Source: Bacteroidia bacterium
GTDB taxonomy: Bacteria; Bacteroidota; Bacteroidia; Cytophagales; Cyclobacteriaceae
Length of the DNA stretch: 10,239 nucleotides
Assembly: GCA_025356795.1 (NCBI GenBank)
Contig: JANXRR010000099.1
Location: 1 to 10,239 of the forward strand
Reading direction: 5' to 3'
A program made the translations under genes and the position numbers. The notes under the pieces were generated by a model. The model was given only the letters and a program-made list of their open reading frames with translations, searched no databases and was not told where the DNA came from. Shown here one piece after another: positions 1-8,600 of this stretch (position 1 is the stretch's first letter; the number at the start of each line of letters is the position of its first letter).

Positions 1-109
1 GGTCCGCAGCTATGCGATGAACGGCTGGATCGGCAGCCGATTTTAAAACTGCTCCCTCTACTTTTGTTCCCCCTAAGTCTATGCCCCAGAGATTGTTGGT
101 GGTGCTCAT
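1..109 (-). CDS. ROK family protein (sugar kinase or regulator), N-terminal fragment cut by window edge
   Basis: The ATG at 107-109 opens a frame that runs off the left edge after 36 codons. The visible protein has the N-terminal ROK signature WGIDLGGTKVEGAVL (residues 8-22). DLGGTK (11-16) is the phosphate-binding loop of the actin-like ATPase fold shared by glucokinases, fructokinases and ROK repressors. There is no helix-turn-helix extension before the motif, which starts only eight residues in. A cytoplasmic sugar kinase is therefore favoured over a NagC/Mlc-type repressor. The gene follows the FG-GAP lipoprotein gene on the same strand after a 235-nt gap, so it may be the distal gene of the susCD transcription unit or have its own promoter. 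The sugar specificity lies in the missing part and cannot be stated. The upstream leader is AT-rich with no Shine-Dalgarno motif, as is normal in Bacteroidota. Confidence 0.88.
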   Translation of the reverse strand, partial: MSTTNNLWGIDLGGTKVEGAVLKSAADPAVHRIAAD

Positions 110-344
110 ATTTGATTTGTACGTTTTGGTTTTAGTTACCAGTTGTAAGATTCAAGTTGTGTTCTTAAAATGGAAACTAGTAACATTTCAAATGCAAGTT
201 ATAAGTTAGATATTCTAATACAATTGAGTAGCGTTTCAAATTATGGAAATTATTAGGCTGATGAGTCCAGTCTAACGATTTATTGCCAAGTGGTCAACCA
301 TTTTTCAGGAATTGCTATGAGAAAGAAATAGCTTAATGCTAGGG
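110..344. other. Intergenic gap between FG-GAP lipoprotein gene and ROK gene
   Basis: This 235-nt AT-rich stretch contains no plausible gene. I saw no strong GC-stemmed hairpin with a U-tract after the FG-GAP stop codon, and no copy of the LacI-type operators found upstream of susC. The octamer TTTCAAAT occurs twice (186-193 and 234-241), which may be chance in AT-rich DNA. The gap is long enough to hold a separate promoter for the ROK gene, but I could not find a convincing Bacteroidota -33/-7 pair. Confidence 0.5.
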
Positions 345-3300
345 CTACTTTAGTTTTCGCGATTTACCAGCGAAGTCATAGATTGTAATTTGAGTTGCTT
401 CCGTTGGCAAACCAAACTTTCTTGTGGATTGAGAATAAAACCCTTGGCCATAATAAAACTCAACTTTGTAGGATTTGTTGTTGGGCATATTAATGATGGC
501 ATAAGCATCGTTGGTCAAAAGATCGATTGTCCTTTCGGTTATATTTGCTGTTGTCTCAAACACGCGAAGACTGTCCTTATTTTGTGAAGCTATCAAAACT
601 GAATGATCTTTGGATTGAATTCTAACAAGCGCTTTAGCATCGCCAGAAACATAAAAACCAGTTTGCTTACGAGGCATGGGCGAAAAATCACCCTTACCAT
701 TACCTCTCAACAACAGTCCGATAAAGGCATCGTATCTACCAGAAAAAACTTCGTTGCCAAAATCGTTACCTACAAGAATTACATCATCGTTGCCATCCTG
801 GTCTGCATCATAAACTAATCCACCAAATACGGGTGCATATTGCGCTTCCGTTTTTAAGGCTTTAATGCTAAACTTACCTTTGCCTAAGTTTTCAATATAG
901 CTAGTGTGTGGGTCATTGCCCACCAAACTGATTGCTCCTTCTAAATCTTTTGGTGAAAGCAGCTTTTCAATAGTAGCTTTACTAAACTGTTTGTATTTTG
1001 AGAATTGCCTTCTGAATTTTGGGCTTTGTGCATTTAATTCATCCCAAAAGTGAACAGGGCAAAGTTGCATGGAGCCATCTTGCATTTTAGAATAGCATGC
1101 TGTTATTGCATCGATGCTACCATTCTTATCAAAATCTTTGGCTATCACTTTCATTGGCTGTTTTTCCGTTGCGTGGTAATAATTGTTTTCACCTAGATTA
1201 CCAACAATATAATCAGTATCTCCATCGTGATCAAAATCAGATGGTACAATACTATTCCACCAACCTTTATGTTCTTCAAGTCCTGAAATAATTAAGTCAA
1301 ATGAGGAACCATTGTTCTTCAAAAAAGAAATGGGCATAAGTTCGCCTGCAATAACAAGGTCAATCTTTCCATCATTATCAAAATCACTCCAAAGTGCATC
1401 GGTCACCATTCCAAGATTAGTTAGCAAAGGAGCATATTTAATAGTCACGTCAGAGAATTGACCATTATCATTTTGAAGCAAAAAGCTCTGCGCAGCAAAT
1501 GGGTATTGCCCAGGAACCACGCGCCCCCCTGCAAACAAATCAAGATCTCCATCTGCATCAAAATCAGCAGCCCTCACGCATGATCCGCTGGCAGTGATCT
1601 GAGGAAGTGAAGTTTGATCCAGATTAAAAATTCCATGACCATTATTTTTATATAGCCTGTGCTGATAATGAAGATCATCTTTTGGCCATTCAAAACCTCC
1701 ACTCACAATATATAAATCTTGATCTCCATCATTGTCGGCATCGAAGAATAACGCACCCGCATCTTCACTTTCTTTTATTTTTTCCGTGAAAGGGTTAGTC
1801 TTCATCAATTCAAATTTACCAGTAGGTTTTTGAGTATAGAAAACTCCTTGCTTGCCTGAAGAGCCACCGATAAAAAGATCGTCCAGCAAATCACCATTAA
1901 TATCGCCAACTGCCAACGCTGGTCCGTATTGAGAATACTTATGTGGAAGAGTGCGTTGAATATTAAAATCAATAACATCCTCTTGATTGTGTTTGAAATC
2001 AAGCCCTGAATCATTGGTCAATTTCAATAATGAAGGTGAAGTTTTATTGTCAGAAAACATAAATTCATTGCCATCCTTATAATCAATTGACACGAGTGTA
2101 TTAAGTATTGGATCTTTTATAATTTTAGATTTTCCATCGGGCCAATTGACCAACAGAGAATCAATCTTGGAAGAATTTCCTAACCCAAAATGCAACGCGT
2201 TTTCAACAGATGATAAGTAACCTCTGTAGATTGATTGGTAATCATATTGTTTCTTTCCGTTTTCGTAAAAAAGAGTAACAGAAGCACCTGAGCCAGAGCG
2301 ATTTTCAGGCAAGCCAAGTAACTTTATCCTCAAATAATTCGGGGAATCTTGTTGTTTTTTATTATCATTATACAAAGTGTTTTTATATATAAATGCTTCC
2401 GAATTTATATTACTAACTACATAATCTAAATCGCCATCATTGTCTAAATCAGCGAAGGCCGCCCCGTTTGAAAAAGAGGGAAAATCCAAACCCCAAGTTG
2501 TAGAAACATCCGTGAATGTTAGATCACCATTGTTTTTAAACCCATAGTTGGGGATTTTTACTACTGGAATAGAATCAACTAAATAGCCAGGGGAAGCTAT
2601 ATTCATTAACTCCGCTCTATAATTGGCAAAATCTTTATCTGTTATATCTTTTGGGAATCCATTGGTTATCACCAAGTCTTTAAAACCATCATTGTCAAAA
2701 TCAGCAAATAAAGGAGACCAACTCCATTCAGTTTGATAAACTCCACTTAGCTGTCCTATTTCACTAAACTTATTGCCTTTACTTATACCATTGTTAAGTT
2801 GAAGCATGTTCCTTACATATTGATAATTGTAGCCAAATTTTTCATTGTTAATGTAGCTGGTATAACTCTTATTACTTATAGTTGTCTTTTTTCGCTCATT
2901 CATTTCGGGAAGCATATCAAGCGTAATCAAATCCGGTAGCGCATCATTATTAATATCGGCTGCATCATTACCCATTGAAAATTGACTCTGGTGGCCGATA
3001 AATTCCTTCGTTTTATTCACAAATTTTCCGTCCTTGGTATTGATGTATAAAATATCATTAGATAAGTAATCGTTTGACACATAAATATCAGGCCAGCCAT
3101 CTTTATTAAAATCATTTATTGCTAAACCGAGACCAAATCCTTCCTCAAGAATTCCGGATTCTAACGTTACATCTTTAAATGTTCCGTTTCCATTATTTCT
3201 AAATAATCTATCGTTGTTGGGTGATGAGCCATCTATTATTTTTTCACGGTAACTTGTTGGTTGATTATTAAGTTTCACATTTACCAGCAAGAAAAGATCA

Positions 3301-3866
3301 AGATCGTTATCCTTGTCATAATCAAAAAATGCTGCCATGACAGAGTGACCATTGTAATCGATTTTATATTGAGTTGCCATCTCTTTAAAAACAGGCTCAT
3401 TGTCTTTGTTTAATCCTTGATTAACAAACAACATATTTCTACGGTCATCTGAATTGGGTTTTGTAGTGGCGCAGACATAAATATCCATCAGTCCATCGTT
3501 ATTTATATCAACAACAGCAATACCCGAATTCCACCGACCTTTTACATTCACATTGGCTTGATCAGTAATATCTTTGAATTTCAGGTTACCCTGATTTAAA
3601 TAGAGTCGATTAGGGACTTCATTTCCGCTGAAAAAAATATCTTGAAGACCATCGTTATTAAAGTCGGCCGTTGCCACTCCTCCACCGTTGTAAATATATT
3701 CATAGGTAAGAATGTTAAAACTATCATTCTCTTGAATAAAGTTTGAAAACGTAATTCCTGTTTCTGCCGAAGGCAAAAGTTCAAATAACGTGTGATGCTG
3801 CTTTTTACAACTACTAATTGAAAAAATGATTAGGCATAGAATAACGGCAGGTATAAATCTTTTCAT
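345..3866 (-). CDS. Large FG-GAP/VCBS repeat lipoprotein with central ASPIC/UnbV domain
   Basis: This 1173-residue predicted surface lipoprotein has no established function. The frame stays open to a TTG at 3884, but the ATG at 3864-3866 is preferred because it gives a clean signal peptide (MKRF, then a hydrophobic core) ending in the lipobox SISSC with Cys20. Fourteen calcium-type motifs of the DxDxDGxxD kind are visible. Seven precede the ASPIC/UnbV domain, starting near residues 68, 120, 182, 252, 304, 389 and 473. Seven follow it, near 655, 709, 768, 828, 877, 911 and 1020. FG-GAP/VCBS repeats form blades of integrin-like beta-propellers, so two propellers are inferred. The ASPIC/UnbV region (about 504-584) shows GSGASVTLFY, GYLSS, LHFGLG and VNWPDGK. 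ASPIC/UnbV usually lies near the C-terminus; here about 590 residues follow it. The gene lies 65 nt after susD on the same strand, in the position used by surface glycan-binding proteins in other sus-like operons. A role in glycan binding is inference. No catalytic domain was recognised. Confidence 0.92.
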   Translation of the reverse strand: MKRFIPAVILCLIIFSISSCKKQHHTLFELLPSAETGITFSNFIQENDSFNILTYEYIYNGGGVATADFNNDGLQDIFFSGNEVPNRLYLNQGNLKFKDITDQANVNVKGRWNSGIAVVDINNDGLMDIYVCATTKPNSDDRRNMLFVNQGLNKDNEPVFKEMATQYKIDYNGHSVMAAFFDYDKDNDLDLFLLVNVKLNNQPTSYREKIIDGSSPNNDRLFRNNGNGTFKDVTLESGILEEGFGLGLAINDFNKDGWPDIYVSNDYLSNDILYINTKDGKFVNKTKEFIGHQSQFSMGNDAADINNDALPDLITLDMLPEMNERKKTTISNKSYTSYINNEKFGYNYQYVRNMLQLNNGISKGNKFSEIGQLSGVYQTEWSWSPLFADFDNDGFKDLVITNGFPKDITDKDFANYRAELMNIASPGYLVDSIPVVKIPNYGFKNNGDLTFTDVSTTWGLDFPSFSNGAAFADLDNDGDLDYVVSNINSEAFIYKNTLYNDNKKQQDSPNYLRIKLLGLPENRSGSGASVTLFYENGKKQYDYQSIYRGYLSSVENALHFGLGNSSKIDSLLVNWPDGKSKIIKDPILNTLVSIDYKDGNEFMFSDNKTSPSLLKLTNDSGLDFKHNQEDVIDFNIQRTLPHKYSQYGPALAVGDINGDLLDDLFIGGSSGKQGVFYTQKPTGKFELMKTNPFTEKIKESEDAGALFFDADNDGDQDLYIVSGGFEWPKDDLHYQHRLYKNNGHGIFNLDQTSLPQITASGSCVRAADFDADGDLDLFAGGRVVPGQYPFAAQSFLLQNDNGQFSDVTIKYAPLLTNLGMVTDALWSDFDNDGKIDLVIAGELMPISFLKNNGSSFDLIISGLEEHKGWWNSIVPSDFDHDGDTDYIVGNLGENNYYHATEKQPMKVIAKDFDKNGSIDAITACYSKMQDGSMQLCPVHFWDELNAQSPKFRRQFSKYKQFSKATIEKLLSPKDLEGAISLVGNDPHTSYIENLGKGKFSIKALKTEAQYAPVFGGLVYDADQDGNDDVILVGNDFGNEVFSGRYDAFIGLLLRGNGKGDFSPMPRKQTGFYVSGDAKALVRIQSKDHSVLIASQNKDSLRVFETTANITERTIDLLTNDAYAIINMPNNKSYKVEFYYGQGFYSQSTRKFGLPTEATQITIYDFAGKSRKLK

Positions 3867-3878
3867 AACGCTAAATAA

Positions 3879-3909
3879 AAACAAAGGCCAATAAAATTGG
3901 CCTTTGTTT
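3879..3909 (-). terminator. Intra-operon hairpin with U-rich tail between susD and the FG-GAP gene
   Basis: A perfect 14-bp inverted repeat (3879-3892 and 3896-3909) encloses a 3-nt loop. Its core is AGGCCAAT/ATTGGCCT. On the minus strand it begins 22 nt after the susD stop codon and is followed by a U-rich tail (UUUGUUUUUAUUU, whose first bases overlap the end of the stem), which fits an intrinsic terminator for transcripts coming from susCD. The opposite strand has a poorer tail and no upstream gene. The hairpin ends 12 nt before the ATG at 3866, so it could also limit ribosome access to the FG-GAP gene or protect the susCD mRNA 3' end. Readthrough would be needed if the FG-GAP gene has no promoter of its own. 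Confidence 0.8.
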
Positions 3910-3931
3910 AAGAAAAAAATTAAGAATAATT

Positions 3932-5677
3932 CTAATAACCAGGGTTTTGTTTCAATACATCCGATCCTAACAAATCAATTTGATTTTGAGGGATAGGTAG
4001 TAACTCATCTTGGCTACTGGTAAAAGAAATACCAGAATAAGCACCTGAAGGATATTTATCCTTCTCATAAGCTATGTAAGCATTAAGCAATGCTTTTCCA
4101 TCGGCACCCCAACGCATCAAATCATAGAAGCGATGGCCTTCACCTGAAAGCTCTAATTTACGTTCCATACGAACAATTGATCGTGCATTTGCTTGTGAGC
4201 CTAATGTGATATAGGGTGCTATAACATATTTGGCAGCTGGAGCACCATTCTTTTGAACGAAACCAGCAGTATTGGCTGCTCTATTTCTTACTTGATTTAT
4301 ATAACCCAAAGCAGTTGCCAAACTTCCCACCTCTATCTCAGCTTCAGCCGCCATCAACAATACATCAGCATAGCGAATAATTGTATAATTAACAGCCGTA
4401 TAACCGGGGGTCCATGAACTATTATCTTGTAAGGTACCCTTGTCAGACTTGTAATAAGCATATTTCTTAGTTTCATAAGGTCCTGCATTAGGCTGATTTC
4501 TTATCCAAGCTTTGCCTGGAAAATCTTGCCAATCTAGATAAGGAATACCTCTTCTACCAATAGAGTGATCTATGCGAGGATCTAGATTGCCAGCATCAGG
4601 AGTAAATGCATCAGCTGTTTCCAAGCCCATATCAGTTTTAAGTTGATTAGCCCCCGTGTTGTAAGAACCATCTAACAAAGGTAGTCCAAGTGCATCTGTA
4701 CGGAAAGAATTTGCCAATTCAAAAGTAGGCTGGAAAAAACTGCAACAGTTACCAGGACCATCAGCACCAGTGTTGTATGGCCAGTTAAGATCGAACTCAG
4801 GATTTGCGTTATTTATACTGCCCGTTCCTGCAGCTGCCTGATATGCCCATACAGATTCTAAATTGTTATCATTAGATCCTTTGAAAATATCCGCATATTT
4901 ATCATTTAGGCCATATTTTTTACCGTTAGAGGTTTTGCCATTTGCAATGATATCGTCAAAAAGAGCCTTTGCAGCTGCAAACTTATTTTGATACATATAC
5001 ACCTTGGCAAGGTAGGCTTTGGCAGCCGATTTATTTACGCGACCCACTTGACCTTGAGTCTCAGGCAAATTAGCTACAGCAAATGTTAAATCAGCTTCAA
5101 TTTTTGGCCACAGATCAGTATCATTCTTCACTTTCTCAATTCCACTTCCTACATCGATTGTCTCATCAACATAAGGTGTATTACCAAAACCTCTTTTTAA
5201 CTCAAAATAACCATGAGCTCGTAGAAATTTGGCTTGAGCTTCAATACTTGTCTTAAACCCATCAGTAACGCTAGAAGATGCAGTCTTTAATAATTTTAAA
5301 GTTGCGTTGGCTCTGGCAATACCTTCATAGTTTCCATTATACTTATCACTTATTACACCTTGTGTAGGAAGAGACTCATATCGTTGAATAGGGTTTATGT
5401 CAGAGTAGTCCCCAGGGTCTGTGCCTTTGTTGGCATCACCACCTCTAATACTTCCCCATACCCAATTAGAAGGGCTGGCCATTCTATTGCCTCTGCCATT
5501 AATTTGAGAATAAGCTGCAATGAGTGAAGCATCTAAACCTGATGTTCCACCTAAAATACCAGCATCTAACTGACCCGTTACTGGCACTTCTAAGAAGCTA
5601 TCGCTGCATGAATACGATATAAAAAGGGCTGAAATTACAGTCCAAATTATAAATTTGTTTGTCCTTATATTTTTCAT
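3932..5677 (-). CDS. SusD/RagB family outer-membrane nutrient-binding lipoprotein
   Basis: This 581-residue protein should be the surface lid that captures glycan or another nutrient and delivers it to the SusC channel. The signal peptide ends in SYSC with Cys24 as the predicted lipidation site. The acidic CSDSF context suits surface export in Bacteroidota. Family landmarks in order are: FLRAHGYFELKRGFGNTPYV (151-170); the TPR-like helices SAAKAYLAKVYMYQNKF (217-233); NYTIIRYADVLLMAAEAE (430-447); the helix YINQVRNRAA (459-468); RMERKLELSGEGHRFYDLMR (503-522); and the C-terminal DELLPIPQNQIDL followed by KQNPGY. The length is typical and the gene appears intact. The ATG at 5675-5677 lies 21 nt after the susC stop, so the two genes are almost certainly co-transcribed. 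No Shine-Dalgarno motif is present. An adjacent cysteine pair (Cys311-Cys312, in GNCCSFFQPT) is a noticeable local feature. The ligand cannot be predicted from sequence alone. Confidence 0.97.
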   Translation of the reverse strand: MKNIRTNKFIIWTVISALFISYSCSDSFLEVPVTGQLDAGILGGTSGLDASLIAAYSQINGRGNRMASPSNWVWGSIRGGDANKGTDPGDYSDINPIQRYESLPTQGVISDKYNGNYEGIARANATLKLLKTASSSVTDGFKTSIEAQAKFLRAHGYFELKRGFGNTPYVDETIDVGSGIEKVKNDTDLWPKIEADLTFAVANLPETQGQVGRVNKSAAKAYLAKVYMYQNKFAAAKALFDDIIANGKTSNGKKYGLNDKYADIFKGSNDNNLESVWAYQAAAGTGSINNANPEFDLNWPYNTGADGPGNCCSFFQPTFELANSFRTDALGLPLLDGSYNTGANQLKTDMGLETADAFTPDAGNLDPRIDHSIGRRGIPYLDWQDFPGKAWIRNQPNAGPYETKKYAYYKSDKGTLQDNSSWTPGYTAVNYTIIRYADVLLMAAEAEIEVGSLATALGYINQVRNRAANTAGFVQKNGAPAAKYVIAPYITLGSQANARSIVRMERKLELSGEGHRFYDLMRWGADGKALLNAYIAYEKDKYPSGAYSGISFTSSQDELLPIPQNQIDLLGSDVLKQNPGY

Positions 5678-5698
5678 AGAATATTGTTTAAAACTTTA

Positions 5699-8600
5699 TT
5701 AAAAGCCTAAGTTGATCCCAGCAGTTACACTTCTAGTTAAAGGGTAGTTACCAACATCAATACCAAAGTTAGTATCAGCTGCACCACCCACTGCTGGGTC
5801 TAAGCCTTTGTAACCTGTAATTGTAGCCACGTTGTTTGTAGACACAAAAGCACGAAGCTTTGTCAATCCAGTTCTACCTAAAATACTATTTGGTAATGTA
5901 TAACCTAAAGTAACGTTTTGAAGTCTTAAATACGAACCATTCTCAACATAAAAAGAATTTGATTGAGTATTTGTACTAAAATTAGAAGCACTTTCAAAAA
6001 TAGGCGTTGTAGCACCAGTATTGGTTGGAGACCATGAATCTTTAACCCTTGAACTGATAGCAGCACCTTGGAATGAAGGATAGAAGTCTGTAAACCATTT
6101 AGAAACATTGAATATTTTATTGCCCAACGAAGTATAAGCGTAGGCACTAAAGTCAAATCCTTTATATCTAATAGTAAAATTCAAGCCTCCTGTAAAAGAA
6201 GGGACCGGACTTCCCAAATAGGTTCTGTCTTTATCATCAATTTTTCCATCACCATTTATATCTTCAAATTTAAACCTTCCAAGACCAGCACCAGATTGTG
6301 TAGAATTCTTAACCTCTTCAGCGGTTTGGAAAAGGCCCGCTACTTTATATCCATAGAAAGCAGAGATCGACTGTCCTATCTGATTACGAATTGGATTGAT
6401 ACCTCTAAATCCAGGATTTACTGTTGTTAAATAGGTTAATCCAGGAGCCAGTTCTGTGATTTCATTTTTCAGGAAACTTCCATTTACACTCAACTCATAC
6501 TTTATTTCCTGAGTCAAATTACCTTTAGTACCAATCATAAGATCAATTCCTTTGTTAACCATTTTTCCAACGTTAACTGATGGAGGAGACGCGTTGGGAC
6601 CAGCAGTTGCTGTAATTGGAACTTGAAGTAATAAATCCTTGGTCTCTTTTTGCCAGAAATCAATAACAATATCCAATTTGCCATCAAACAACAGACCGTC
6701 AATACCTATATTCTGAGTAACTGCTGTTTCCCACTTAGCGTTGGGGTTTCCAATTCTAGTACGATAAAAACCACCCACAGCACTGCTGTTAGTTCCGTTA
6801 ATATCATAAGAAGATGAACCCACGTTACCTCCATAAAGGCTGAACTGGTTATTGGGATCAACATTGTTTGAATTACCCATAGTGCCGTACCCACCGCGAA
6901 TTTTTAAATCGCTGATAAAGGGCAGTGCTTGCATAAAGCTTTCAGATGATATTCTCCAAGCAGCAGATATTGCGGGGAATATACCATAGCGTGTAGTAGA
7001 ACCAAAGCGAGACGAACCGTCTCTTCTTACTACCAAACCGAGAATGTATTTTTCTTTGTAGCTATACTTTACATTACCGAAATAAGAACTAAAGTTTACT
7101 CCTTTGTACTGTGAACTAGCTGCCTGCTTAGATTCCACATTATTCATGTTAATGTAATTAGGATCCCATGAAAAAGGGTTTAAGCCAGAAGCACTATTAT
7201 CCCACCCTGCACCTGTATTTAAGGCTTCTTGGCCTACTAACATCTCCACTGAATGAGCACCAAATAGTTTCTTATAATTAGCGGTATTAGTAAATGTCCA
7301 TGACAGGTTGTATCCATTACCTTGACCAAATCCAAAAGCTGAATTATTCTCAGAATTTTCATATTGCCATCTAGAATAATAACGATAATTATAATCGCTG
7401 TAATTACCCCCAATGCTCGTTCTCAGAGTAAGGCCTGGAATTGGATCGTATTCTAAATAAAGATTACCAAAACCTGCCGCATTAAAGCTACGATCGTTTT
7501 CTTGGCCATCGCGACTAGCCACTGGATTTCTTGGATTATTAAATCCTTTAGCCGCAGTACCAGCATACCCGCCAAATACATCATATATTGGAATAATGGA
7601 GGGCATACGGAAAGCTGATAAAATGTCATTCTCATCTGCCGCAATTCCTTGGCCTCCACCTTGGCCAGAAAGACCCAAAGTTTGTCTATAAGTAAACTGT
7701 AAGTTTTCTCCAATTCTCAAGTTCTTCAAAACATCAAACTCGCTATTCGCGCGAACTGCATATCTCTTGAAGCTATTATTCTTTAATATACCCTGTTGGT
7801 CTTGTGTACTTAAGCCAATATAAAAGCGATGACTTTCACCACCACCACTGAAACCTAAGGTTTGACGAAACACAGGCGCAGTGCGGGTAATCGCGCCATA
7901 CCAATCCGTTCCCTGTTTATTTGCTGCCACTACTTGGTAGGTGGAGCCAAGTCTTGGATCAACATTATATTTTAACTTTTCAGCAGCAAGATCAACACCA
8001 CCTGTTATACCAGATTTACCTCCTACATTAAGGTATTCAGGGATAACAGGAGATAATCCACCTCCAAATTGAGGATGATTGAAACCACTTAAGGCTTTAG
8101 CGAAATCTACTGCTCTTCCATCTGAAAGCGCATTTGCTGATTCTGTGTTCTTTATTGCTCTCCAGGTCCAATCAGCAAAATCAGTAGGGTTAAGCATATC
8201 CTGTCCTTTACCAGGATCAGTAACACCATAAAGGTTGTCATACGTTACATTTAACTTCTGACCTCTTTTACCTCTTTTGGTTGTGTAAACAATTACACCA
8301 CTAGCCGCTCTAGCTCCATAAATAGAGGCAGAAGCAGCATCCTTTAATACAGTTGTAGATTCAATGTCATCGGGGTTAAGAAATGAAATGTCACCAGTAG
8401 GCACACCATCTACCACATAAAGAGGTGCATTGCCACCAAAAGCCCCAAAGCCACGAACCCTAATTTGACTAGTTGTGCCTGGTTGGCCATTGGTTATTAC
8501 AGTTACGCCAGCCACACGACCTTGAAGCATCTGCTCAACATTACCTGATGGAGCAAAAGTTTGATCCTTCGCTTTTACCGTTGATACTGATCCTGTCAAT

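Noticed and set aside
390..1291. Three plus-strand open frames of 64-71 codons (390-587, 603-818, 1097-1291)
   Set aside because: They lie antisense to the FG-GAP lipoprotein gene, have no recognisable domains and look like by-products of that gene's repetitive codon pattern.
1805..3784. Minus-strand alternative frames at 1805-2014 and 3596-3784
   Set aside because: Out-of-frame shadows inside the FG-GAP gene, whose own frame carries clear repeat motifs.
345..3866. Recurring DNA words such as CCATCATTGTC and ATCAAAATC, resembling interspersed repeats
   Set aside because: They encode the repeated DxDxDGxxD protein motifs at uneven spacing, so they are coding repeats and not a CRISPR or tandem DNA repeat.
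3867..3884. Six-codon N-terminal extension of the FG-GAP lipoprotein from a TTG at 3884
   Set aside because: TTG starts are uncommon, the extension overlaps the hairpin stem, and the internal ATG at 3866 gives a typical lipoprotein signal peptide.
5926..7713. Minus-strand alternative frames at 5926-6156, 6706-6894 and 7453-7713
   Set aside because: Out-of-frame shadows inside the intact susC-like gene, with no protein features.
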